This document shows, piece by piece, positions 9,276 to 17,600 of a stretch of DNA of 64,000 nt. The DNA is taken from assembly GCF_900100955.1 (NCBI RefSeq), contig NZ_FNCC01000004.1, forward strand, positions 434,001 to 498,000. The letters run 5' to 3'. The notes beneath the pieces were generated by a model that worked only from the letters and a program-made list of their open reading frames with translations, did not search any database and was not told the DNA's origin. The stretch comes from Lentzea fradiae (GTDB taxonomy: Bacteria; Actinomycetota; Actinomycetes; Mycobacteriales; Pseudonocardiaceae). Each line of letters starts with the position of its first letter. Position 1 is the stretch's first letter. Made by a program: the position numbers and the translations under genes.

Positions 9276-10525
9276 TGACCACGATCCCGTCTGGCATCAA
9301 GAACTGGGCACGTCTGTCAGGTCCTGCGGCCGTGCTCGCCACCGTCCACAACCGGGCCAGGCGCGGACACCGCACCGAAACGGGAACTCTCACCGGTGTT
9401 GCGCTGAGCGCGGAGCAGCGGCGGGAGGTTGCGCTGATGCTCGGTACGCGGTGGGAACTGTCCGGTAAACCCGTTCGTCTCCAAGACCTCGCTGCGAAGC
9501 TGGCCGAACACCACCTGACCGTGCTCGGACTCGTTGAGGCACTGCACGGAGAACAGATCGAACCAGACAAGGCACATCGTAGCCGAGCCCAAGCCGAGGC
9601 AACCGCTGAGCGCGACCGCGCGGCCGCGCACCTGACCAAGGCGGGCGTAGCCGCAGACGTGGCGGGAAGGTGGTTGCTCGACGCAGGACTACCTCGGCCA
9701 GGCTCGGGTGAGCTCCAGACCCTCGCCGAACAAACGGCGACCGTCCTGGTTGAACTGCGGTGCACAGGCGGAGGGACAAGGCTCGCTCAACTTGCCGCAG
9801 GCACTCTGCACGATGCCCACGCGCTCGATGCCGATCGACAACTGGGTCGTGGAGTGGCCCGTCTCCTCGCGCTCCTGCACGACTTGCCCCGACCGCAACG
9901 CGCGGGCCGAGCCTGGCGCGCGGCATGGGCCGCCGCGGGGGTGATGTGCGATGGAGTGTCCTCTCGCGTGCTGGTGCTGAACCTCCCGCTGACCGGTGAA
10001 TCTCCGGCTGCACGGCTCTGCGCCGCCGCTCCGGGCGAGCCCGTCTGGCTGACGCTCCGTTCGCTCACGGGCACCTGGACCACATCCGCGAGCGATGTCT
10101 TCGTGTGCGAGAACCCCACGATCGCTGAAGCTGCCGCCGACGCTCTTGGCGCGCATTGCCCACCACTGGTGTGCACCGATGGGATCGCCTCCGGTGCTGC
10201 CCTTGATCTCCTCGCCGGACTCGCTACCGCCGACTGCACGATCCACGCGCGGGCAGACTTCGACCCGGCCGGGTTCACCATTGCCGACCAGGTGCTTTCC
10301 GTGGCACCCAGGTCGAGATCTTGGCGTTTCGATGCGAGAACGTATGCCGAGGAGTGCGGTTTGAGCGGTCATTGCGATGCGCCCGTCGATCTTGCGGCTG
10401 CTGTCGGAGGACTGCGGGACGTTCACGACCTCACGCGCATTGCGGTGCACGAGGAGCGCGTGCTCGCGTTGCTGATGGCTGACCTCGAGGCTGTAGCGCG
10501 CTCTGTTGATCAGCAGCCCCGGTAG
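9275..10525 (+). CDS. jetD: Wadjet-type JetD, Toprim nuclease subunit (TIGR02679/DUF2399)
   Basis: Protein of 416 residues; the ATG at 9275 overlaps the jetC stop by 1 nt (TGATG). The N-terminal half is helical (DUF3323-like). The C-terminal half is the DUF2399 Toprim-like domain, with the acidic residue E279 in VFVCENPTIAEAA and the DxD pair D328/D330 in ARADFDPAGF. In characterised Wadjet systems JetD is the Toprim endonuclease that cuts the circular plasmid after the SMC has processed it. The three acidic residues expected for metal binding are all present, so the nuclease looks active. It is the last gene of the operon; a repeat-bearing spacer and the 3' end of a tRNA-Arg follow. Confidence 0.85.
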   Translation: MTTIPSGIKNWARLSGPAAVLATVHNRARRGHRTETGTLTGVALSAEQRREVALMLGTRWELSGKPVRLQDLAAKLAEHHLTVLGLVEALHGEQIEPDKAHRSRAQAEATAERDRAAAHLTKAGVAADVAGRWLLDAGLPRPGSGELQTLAEQTATVLVELRCTGGGTRLAQLAAGTLHDAHALDADRQLGRGVARLLALLHDLPRPQRAGRAWRAAWAAAGVMCDGVSSRVLVLNLPLTGESPAARLCAAAPGEPVWLTLRSLTGTWTTSASDVFVCENPTIAEAAADALGAHCPPLVCTDGIASGAALDLLAGLATADCTIHARADFDPAGFTIADQVLSVAPRSRSWRFDARTYAEECGLSGHCDAPVDLAAAVGGLRDVHDLTRIAVHEERVLALLMADLEAVARSVDQQPR

Positions 10526-10566
10526 ACACTGTTGTTTCAGTGAGTAGAGCCCCCGGAGGAGACCAA

Positions 10567-10642
10567 GGGGAACAGGGCTGACCTGCGGTTTTGTGTTTTC
10601 TCGCGAGGTCAGCCTCATTAGGGGAACGGGGCTGACCTGCGG
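10567..10642. repeat. 22-bp direct repeat pair with inverted copy beside tRNA-Arg
   Basis: The 22-mers at 10567-10588 and 10621-10642 differ at one base (eighth position, a/g). Between them, aggtcagcc at 10606-10614 is the reverse complement of the ggctgacct core, so 10576-10614 can fold into a 9-12 bp hairpin. The element lies between the jetD stop and the 3' end of the tRNA gene. It may be the operon terminator, an integrase arm-type site, or an att remnant. Confidence 0.55.
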
Positions 10643-10658
10643 AAATGCTTAATCACTG

Positions 10659-10733
10659 TGGTGCCCCCGGCAGGATTCGAACCTGCGCACCCGCCTCCGG
10701 AGGGCGGTGCTCTATCCCCTGAGCTACGGGGGC
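10659..10733 (-). tRNA. tRNA-Arg (anticodon CCG)
   Basis: The minus strand folds into a complete cloverleaf: acceptor GCCCCCG/CGGGGGC, D arm GCTC-AGGGGATA-GAGC, anticodon stem CCGCC/GGCGG around loop CTCCGGA (anticodon CCG, reading CGG Arg), and T arm GCAGG-TTCGAAT-CCTGC. The discriminator is A and CCA is encoded. Its 3' end points toward the Jet island, the usual orientation for a tRNA used as an integration site. Confidence 0.95.
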
Positions 10734-10917
10734 CGTAGCTACGTCGAGAAGCTTAGCGCACGCCGGAACCCGGTTTCGACCACCCCCTCTTGATCGCCCG
10801 GCGGCGCCCGCCGCGCCTGCGACGAACGGCCCGTCTCTCTTGGCTGGTTCCCTTGCGCGCACATGATCTCCGGAGAAGGTTGAAAGTGAAACCACCCCGG
10901 CTCCCCGAGGAGATCAG

Positions 10918-12474
10918 ATGCCGAAGACCGCTTCGAAGAGACGTGTCAAGACGCTCGCCGTCGTCGCCGCGGTGGTGACGGCCGGGTTCGCGCCGGCAGC
11001 CCGGGCCGCGGAAGGTCAGATCCTGGCCGAAGGAGCGCCGGGGGCGATCGCGGGCAGCTACATCGTCGTGCTCAAGGACGCGCCCCTGTCGGCTCAGAGC
11101 GTCGCGGACCAGGTCAAAAGCCTCGCCGGGCGGTACGGCAGCGGGGTCGGCCACACGTACACCGCGGCGTTACGCGGCTTTTCCGGGACGATGAGCAGGC
11201 AGGCGGCGAAGCGGCTGGCCGCCGATCCCGCCGTCAGCCACGTGGTGCAGGACCGGACGGTCCGGCTGGCCGCCGACCAGGCCGATCCGCCGTCGTGGGG
11301 GTTGGACCGCGTCGACCAGCGTGCGCTTCCGCTCGACCGGAACTACTCGTACGTGGAAGGGGCGGGGGCGGTCACCGCATATGTGATCGACACCGGTATC
11401 CGCGCCACGCACAGTGACTTCGGTGGGCGTGTCACGTGGGGGATCAACACCACCGGGGACGGTGTCGACACCGACTGCAACGGACACGGCACGCACGTCG
11501 CCGGGACTCTCGGTGGTGCGGCTCACGGGGTGGCCAAGAACGTCAACCTCGTCGCGGTCAAGGTGCTCGACTGCTCCGGCACCGGCTCGTTCGCCGGGGT
11601 CACCGCGGGGATCGACTGGGTGACGCAGCACCACACCTCCGGGCCCGCCGTGGCCAACATGAGCTTGAGCGCCTCGGGGTCGGACGTGGCGTTGGAGAGG
11701 GCGCTGCAGAACTCGGTGGCCGACGGCGTCGCCTACGTCGTGGCGGCGGGCAACTCCAACGCGAACGCCTGTTTCGTCACGCCTGCCAAGCTTGCCGCGG
11801 CGATCACCGTCAACGCCTCCACGGACTCGGACGCGCGAGCCGCGTTCTCGAACTCCGGGCCCTGCACCGACATCTTCGCGCCCGGTCAGGCCATCACGTC
11901 CGCGTGGCACACGAGTGACACAGCGACCAACACGATCAACGGCACGTCGATGGCCGCTCCGCACGTGGCCGGTGCGGCGGCGTTGTTCCTGGCGCGGAAC
12001 CCCGGTGCGTCGCCCGCGGTCGTGAAGGCGCGGCTCAAGGCGGAGGCCACGCCGAACAAGATCACCGGCATCGGTGTCGACACGCCGAACCTGTTGGTGC
12101 ACACGGGTCCCGCGGTCAACCCGTTGCAGAACCCCTGCGCCGCGGCGACCAACTCGGCCGACTACCCGATCGGGGACGACGCGACCGCCTCCAGCCCGCT
12201 GGCGCTCACCGGCTGCACGGGCGTCGCCGGTGGGGCGGCCACGGTCGAGGTGCACATCGAGAACGGGTTCGCGTCCGACTGGGTGGTCGAGCTCATCAGT
12301 CCCGCCGGCACCGTCTACACGCTGCAGAACCGGACGGGCCTCGCGTGGGGCATCCACACCACCTACACCGTCAACCTCTCCGCCGAGCGGGTCGAGGGCA
12401 CCTGGACCCTGCGGATCCGGGACCTGGTGCTCTGGTCGGTCGGCCGGATCGACAGCTGGACGCTGGACGTCTGA
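10918..12474 (+). CDS. Secreted subtilisin-like serine protease (S8) with P domain
   Basis: Preproenzyme of 518 residues. It has an N-terminal signal peptide (basic start, hydrophobic [16 protein letters not shown], cleavage near ARAAE), an I9 propeptide (~45-120, [17 protein letters not shown]) and a proteinase K-type S8 catalytic domain. The triad is D158 (VIDTGIR), H190 (GHGTHVAG) and S344 ([12 protein letters not shown]). Residues ~405-518 form a proprotein-convertase P domain ([14 protein letters not shown] to the C-terminus), typical of actinobacterial exoproteases. The ATG at 10918 follows ccccgaggag. It is monocistronic: no terminator is obvious, and the hydrolase gene starts 115 bp later. 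It is expected to be exported and matured by autoprocessing to degrade extracellular protein. Confidence 0.93.
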   Translation: MPKTASKRRVKTLAVVAAVVTAGFAPAARAAEGQILAEGAPGAIAGSYIVVLKDAPLSAQSVADQVKSLAGRYGSGVGHTYTAALRGFSGTMSRQAAKRLAADPAVSHVVQDRTVRLAADQADPPSWGLDRVDQRALPLDRNYSYVEGAGAVTAYVIDTGIRATHSDFGGRVTWGINTTGDGVDTDCNGHGTHVAGTLGGAAHGVAKNVNLVAVKVLDCSGTGSFAGVTAGIDWVTQHHTSGPAVANMSLSASGSDVALERALQNSVADGVAYVVAAGNSNANACFVTPAKLAAAITVNASTDSDARAAFSNSGPCTDIFAPGQAITSAWHTSDTATNTINGTSMAAPHVAGAAALFLARNPGASPAVVKARLKAEATPNKITGIGVDTPNLLVHTGPAVNPLQNPCAAATNSADYPIGDDATASSPLALTGCTGVAGGAATVEVHIENGFASDWVVELISPAGTVYTLQNRTGLAWGIHTTYTVNLSAERVEGTWTLRIRDLVLWSVGRIDSWTLDV

Positions 12475-12551
12475 CCTTGTCCCCCGGGAGAGCTACCGGG
12501 AAGTGTCCACTGCGCGGTGACGTTCCGGGCGGCGGAAATCCATAGCGTTTG

Positions 12552-12571
12552 CGGTGTCAGAAACGACACCG
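12552..12571. promoter_or_regulatory. Inverted repeat upstream of the hydrolase gene
   Basis: cggtgtc (12552-12558) and gacaccg (12565-12571) form perfect 7-bp arms around agaaac, 19 bp before the ATG at 12590. It is either a repressor operator or a leader hairpin; nothing shows which. Confidence 0.35.
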
Positions 12572-12589
12572 ACTCGTCCGGGAGATCCG

Positions 12590-13438
12590 ATGTTCCGCCA
12601 CTTCAAGACGTCCGCCGCGCTCGCCCTGGTCGCCGCCGCGGCCACCGCCGGGGTCGCGGTCGCCGGTCCGTCCAAGCCGGACGTGCGGTCCGTCGAGGTC
12701 GGCGGGGGCAAGTCGGTCCACGTGTCGTGCTCGGGCGTGCAGAAGCGGGACAGGCCGGTCGTGGTCCTCATGGCCGGTCTCGGGGACGGCCTGGACGCGA
12801 TGGCCGGGTTCCAGGAGACGCTGAGCCGGTCTGACCGGGTCTGCTCCTACGACCGGCTCGGTGAGGGTCGCAGCGACCAGCCGAACGGGCCGCAGAGCAT
12901 GAAGAGCACCGGCGCGGTGCTGACGAAGGTCATCAAGAAGACGGCGGGCGGGCGGCCGGTCGTGCTCGTCGGGCACTCGCTCGGCGGGCTGATCGCCGCC
13001 CGGTACGCCCCGGAGCACCGGGACACCGTCAAGGGCGTCGTGCTGCTGGACGCCACGTCGCCCACGATGGTCGCCGACCTCAAGCGCTCCATCCCGGCGC
13101 ACGCCACCGGTCCCGCTGCGGACGTCCGGGCGCAGTCGCTCGCCGTCTTCGCCGGGCAGAGCCCCGAGCGGCTCGTGGTCGAGGACGGGCCGGTGCGCTC
13201 GGCGGGCAGCATCCCCGTCGAGGTCGTCGAGCACGGTCAGCGCTACCTCGAGGCGCTCCCGCAGTACGGCCCCGCCCTGGAGAAGGCGTGGGCGGCCGGT
13301 CAGCGCTCGTGGCTCAAGCTGTCCTGGAACTCCTCGATCCGGACCGCGAAGGACGCGGGCCACTACGTCCACGTCGACGCGCCGCGGGTGGCCGTGGACG
13401 CCGTCCAGCGGGTGGTGGCCAAGGCTTCCCACCGGTGA
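12590..13438 (+). CDS. Exported alpha/beta hydrolase
   Basis: Protein of 282 residues. The N-terminus MFRHFKTSAALALVAAAATA followed by an Ala-rich stretch is a signal peptide. The alpha/beta hydrolase fold shows VVVLMAGLGDGLDAM (oxyanion region), CSYDRLGEGRSDQP and the nucleophile elbow VGHSLGGL with S130; VVLLDATSP follows. The C-terminal His is probably within DAGHYVHVDAP, close to the end. Substrate is unknown; esterase, lipase or lactonase are all possible. The ATG at 12590 is preferred over an open extension to 12554 because it has gggag upstream and starts the signal peptide directly. A GC-rich hairpin follows the stop. Confidence 0.85.
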   Translation: MFRHFKTSAALALVAAAATAGVAVAGPSKPDVRSVEVGGGKSVHVSCSGVQKRDRPVVVLMAGLGDGLDAMAGFQETLSRSDRVCSYDRLGEGRSDQPNGPQSMKSTGAVLTKVIKKTAGGRPVVLVGHSLGGLIAARYAPEHRDTVKGVVLLDATSPTMVADLKRSIPAHATGPAADVRAQSLAVFAGQSPERLVVEDGPVRSAGSIPVEVVEHGQRYLEALPQYGPALEKAWAAGQRSWLKLSWNSSIRTAKDAGHYVHVDAPRVAVDAVQRVVAKASHR

Positions 13439-13449
13439 GCGTCAGCAGA

Positions 13450-13478
13450 GCCGCCCGGTCTCCCAGAGGCCGGGCGGC
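13450..13478 (+). terminator. Hairpin terminator after the hydrolase gene
   Basis: gccgcccgg (13450-13458) pairs with ccgggcggc (13470-13478), with an 11-nt loop. There is no T-run; it is a GC-rich actinobacterial-style terminator 12 bp after the stop. Confidence 0.55.
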
Positions 13479-13501
13479 TTCCGCGCGTGCCGAATTGCAT
13501 T

Positions 13502-13529
13502 CATGCGCATGTCGCTATATGTTCCGGGC
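13502..13529 (+). promoter_or_regulatory. Putative promoter and palindrome upstream of the CDF exporter
   Basis: catgcgcatg at 13502-13511 is a perfect 10-bp palindrome beside a -10-like TATATG (13516-13521), which lies about 8 nt before the ATG at 13530. A metal sensor of the ArsR/SmtB or MerR type could bind here; that is inference from gene content only. Confidence 0.35.
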
Positions 13530-14438
13530 ATGGGTCATGGCCACGGTCACGGGTCGGCGTCGGCGAGCGGGCGGCACGCCGGCAAGTTGTGGGTCGCGTT
13601 CGGCATCGGCGCCGTCTTCATGGTGGTCGAGTTCGTCGTCGGGTTCGCCACCTCGTCGCTCGCGCTGATCTCGGACGCCGCCCACATGCTCACCGACGTG
13701 CTCGGCGTCGGCATGGCGCTGGCGGCGATCATGGTCGCCAGACGGGCCAAGGCCGGGCGCAACCGCACGTTCGGCTTCTACCGGGCGGAGGTCCTCGCCG
13801 CGCTCGCCAACGCCGTGCTGCTGTTCGGCGTGGCCGGGTACGTGGTCTACGAGGCCGTCGGGCGCTTCCAGGACCCGCCGAGCGTGCCGGGGTGGCCCGT
13901 GCTGATCGCGGCGGCGCTCGGGCTCGGGGCCAACCTGGTCAGCTTCGCCGTGCTGCGCGACGGCGCCAAGGAGAGCATCAACGTCCGCGGCGCCTACCTG
14001 GAGGTGCTGGCCGACCTCGTCGGCTCGGTGGGCGTGCTCGTCTCCGCCGTCGTCACCATCACGACCGGGTGGAAGTACGCGGACCCGATCATGGGTGTGC
14101 TGATCGGCGTCTGGGTGCTGCCGCGGACGTACAGCCTCGCGAAGAACGCCCTGCACATCCTGTTCCAGCACGCCCCCGAGCGGCTGGACGTCACGGAGAT
14201 GCAGAAGAGCCTCGCGCGGCTCCCCGGTGTCACCGAGGCCCACGACCTGCACGTGTGGACGCTCACCAGCGGCATGGAGGTGGCGTCCGCGCACCTCACG
14301 ACCACCGCCGACGCCGACCACGAGAGCGTGCTCAAGGCCGCTCAGTCGCTGCTCGCGACCAAGTACCACATCGAGCACGCCACGTTGCAGGTCGAGGGCG
14401 GCTCGTCAGCGCAGAGGTGCCGGGAGCTTTCCTGGTGA
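13530..14438 (+). CDS. Cation diffusion facilitator (CDF) metal exporter
   Basis: Protein of 302 residues starting MGHGHGHG, a His-rich metal-binding tail. Six membrane segments follow from KLWVAFGIGAVFMVVEFVVG. The TM2 metal site reads SDAAHMLTD; the TM5 site reads YLEVLADLVGS, with Glu where zinc CDFs such as CzcD usually have His. The cytoplasmic C-terminal ferredoxin-like domain (PERLDVTEM, VTEAHDLHVWTLTSG) dimerises and senses metal. It exports Zn or a related divalent ion by proton antiport. The frame is open to an ATG at 13503, but a -10-like box lies between the two ATGs and CDF proteins commonly begin at the His-rich MGH, so 13530 is chosen. It runs toward the minus-strand GH92 gene and shares a terminator with it. 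Confidence 0.9.
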   Translation: MGHGHGHGSASASGRHAGKLWVAFGIGAVFMVVEFVVGFATSSLALISDAAHMLTDVLGVGMALAAIMVARRAKAGRNRTFGFYRAEVLAALANAVLLFGVAGYVVYEAVGRFQDPPSVPGWPVLIAAALGLGANLVSFAVLRDGAKESINVRGAYLEVLADLVGSVGVLVSAVVTITTGWKYADPIMGVLIGVWVLPRTYSLAKNALHILFQHAPERLDVTEMQKSLARLPGVTEAHDLHVWTLTSGMEVASAHLTTTADADHESVLKAAQSLLATKYHIEHATLQVEGGSSAQRCRELSW

Positions 14439-14640
14439 CGCCGGGAGGTCCCGCAGGCCGTCCTTCGTGGACGGGGCCCCTGTCCGTGACGGAATTGTCT
14501 CCGTGCGGGGCCGGGGGACCGGTACCCGGACACGGCCTCGTTCGAACGGAACCACAGCTGCCTCCCCGACACCGCACAACGAACGCCAAGATCCCATCGG
14601 AGTATGTCCGATTCGGATAGATCCTTTCAGGTGAATGAGA

Positions 14641-14671
14641 AAAGCCGCGTTCCGTGACGGAACGCGGCTTT
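14641..14671. terminator. Bidirectional terminator between the CDF and GH92 genes
   Basis: aaagccgcgttcc (14641-14653) pairs perfectly with ggaacgcggcttt (14659-14671) around a 5-nt loop. A's precede and T's follow the stem on both strands, so it can stop both convergent genes. The 200 bp between the CDF stop and this hairpin hold no supportable gene. Confidence 0.85.
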
Positions 14672-14687
14672 CCACCTCAGTTGGGCA

Positions 14688-17600
14688 TTACAGCCCAGCG
14701 CACTGTCCTGCCTTCGGACCCTTCACGTCGTTCGGGAAGCCGTTGCCGACCGGCGCCGGGTCGTTGCCGGTGCACGACAACGGTCCGCCGACCGACGAGA
14801 AGGCCACCACCGACCGCGTCTTGTTCGACGTCAGCGACACCGGGCCGCCGACCGACGTGTTCTCGAGCGCGACCTCCGTGACGGAACCGTTGACCGACAC
14901 GGGGCCGTTCACGCGGGTGCCGACGAACACGACCGAGGCCGCGTCCGACGCCGTCACCGGGCCCCGGATCTCACCGCCGAAGACGTAGAGCGTGGCGCCG
15001 CGGGCGACGGTCACCGGACCGCTGATCGTCGCCCCGTCCACGTACGTCACGCCCTTGACCTGCATCGGGCCGTCCACCGCACCGGTCACCGTGGTGGTGG
15101 GCGCGGTCAGCGGCTTCGACAGCAGCTCGAACTCCGCCAGCGCGACGTCCTCGGAGAACTCCAGCCGGTAGAAGCTGTAGCGGCCCGGCGAGGCGATCTT
15201 GAACGACCGGGTGTACTGCTGCCACTGGAACTTCTCGCCGGAACGCTTGTCGACGGTCGCCCACGTCTTGCCGTCGTAGGAGCCCTTCAGCTCCCACGAC
15301 GACGGCGAGGTGCCGGTCTTCGCGTTGGTCAGCGTGTAGAACTCCGCCTTCTCCTTGGCGTCGGCCGCCGTGAAGTCGAACGTGCGGACCGTCGCCGCGG
15401 TGGTGGAGTTGTTGTCCACCAGCGCCGCCGTCGAGACGCCCGTGGCGACGTCGCGCAACGGCGTCGGAACGGCGTCACCCTTGGTGATCGACTCCGGCAC
15501 GTCGTCCTTGCCCGTGCCCCACTTCGACGGCTTCGGGCCCATGTCGAAGTCGATCGTGCCGCCGGCGGCGAGCACGTCGTGCGGCAGCGACGTCTTGTTC
15601 CACGGCTTGCCGTTGACCTTCACGCCCTGCACGTAGATGTTCTTCGTGCTGTTCTTGGGCGCGTTGATGACGAGCTTCTTGCCGTTCTCCAGCTTGACGG
15701 TCGCCTTGGTGAACAGCGGCGAGCCGATCGCGTAGGCGGGCTTGCCCATCTGCAGCGGGTAGAAGCCGAGCGCCGAGAACAGGTACCACGCCGACATCTC
15801 GCCGTTGTCCTCGTCGCCCGCGTAGCCCTGGCCCTCCTGCGAGCCGACGTAGAGCCGGGACAGGACCTCGCGCACCTTCTCCGCCGTCTTCGCGGGCTGG
15901 CCCGCGTAGTTGTACATGTAGGGGATGTGGTGCGACGGCTGGTTGGAGTGGCCGTACTGGCCCATCCGCACGTCCCGCGCCTCGACCATCTCGTGGATCA
16001 CGCCGCCGTAGCCGCCGGGGAACTTCGCGGTCTCCGGCGTCGAGAAGAACGTGTCGAGCTTCTGCGCCAGCTTGTCCCGCCCGCCGTACAGGTTCGCGAG
16101 ACCCTGCCCGTCGTGCGGCACCGTGAACGCCATGTTCCAGCCGTTCGTCTCGGTGTAGTCGTGGCGCCAGTCGCGCGGCTCGTACTTCGCCGGGTCCTGG
16201 ACGCGCCACGAGCCGTCGACCTTGCGGCCCTGGAAGAAGCCGATCCGCTCGTCGAAGGTCAGCACGTAGTTCTGGGCGCGGTTGAGGAAGTACTCGTACT
16301 CCTCGGCGTACCGCTTCTCGCCCGTCCTCTCGTGCAGCGCCTTCGCCATCGACGCGATGCCGAAGTCGTTGAGGTAGCCCTCGATGGCCCACGACCACGC
16401 CTCGTCGAGCTGGTCGCTGCCGGTCCAGCCGAGGAAGATCGACCGGTCCATGCCCTTGCGGCCGACCGCCCTGTTCGGCGGCAGCACGGAGGCGTTCTTG
16501 ACCGCGGCGTCGTAGGCGCTCTTGATGTCGAAGTTCGTGACGCCCTTGAGGTAGGCGTCGGCGAACGCGACGTCGGAGCTCGTGCCGGTCATCAGGTCCG
16601 CGTAGCCGGGGGAGGACCAGCGCGAGACCCAGCCGCCGTCGCGGTACTGCTCGACGAAGCCGTCGGCCAGCTCACCCGCCTTGGACGGGGTGAAGAAGCT
16701 GTAGGCGGGCCAGGTCGTGCGGTAGGTGTCCCAGAACCCGTTGTTGACGTAGATCTTGCCGTCCACGATCTTCGCACCGGTCCGCGTCGGCGTGTTCTGA
16801 CCGGTCGCGGGCGACACCGGGGACGCGTACTGGTACTTGTCGCCGACCTTCTCGAAGCCCGAGTTCGGGTAGAGGTAGAGCCGGTACATGTTGGAGTACA
16901 GCGTGATCAGCTGGTCCTCGGTCGCACCCTCGACGGTGACGATGCCGAGGACGTCGTCCCACGCCGCCTGCGCGCGGTCGCGCACGGCCTCGAACGTGTC
17001 CGAGTCCCTGATCTCCTGCTCCAGGTTCGACTTCGCCTGGTCGACGGAGATCAGCGAGGTGGCGATGCGCAGCTGCACCGTCTTGTCCGCGAACGAGAAG
17101 TAGCCGCCGACGTTGTCCCGCCCGGCGCCGGTGAGCTTGCCGCTCGCCGTGACGGGCTTGTCGACCTTGCCGTAGACGAACATGCGGGTCGCGCCCGCCA
17201 TGAGGTTGAAGTCGGAGTAGCCGGTGACGACACCGTTCGCCGGGTCGAGCGTGAGGCCGCCGTCGTTCTCGATGTTGTCGAAGACGACGTTCTTCTGGCC
17301 CTCGTCGTTGAACGTGAACCGGAACATCGCCGCGTGGTCCGTCGGCGCGATCTCGGTCTTCATGCCGTTCTCGAACGTCACGCCGTAGTAGTGCGCCTTC
17401 GCGACCTCGTTGTCGTGGCGGAACGTGAGCCCGCGCAGCGCGCGGTCCTGGGTGGGCGCCTTGTCGGAGGGCATCACCTGGAACGTCTGCCGGTCGGTCA
17501 TCCACGGGCTCGGCTCGTGGGAGGCCGTGAACGCCTGCAACGACGGCAGGTTCTGGTCGTTGTTGTACTGCTGGTAGGCGTACAGCCACCGGTTCGTGCC

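Noticed and set aside
10549-10556. gcccccgg matching the tRNA-Arg 3' end as an att duplicate
   Set aside because: Only 8 bp in a G/C-rich sequence; too short to call.
13487-14620. 377-codon frame overlapping the CDF gene
   Set aside because: Out-of-frame Arg-rich translation; the CDF frame has intact membrane and metal motifs.
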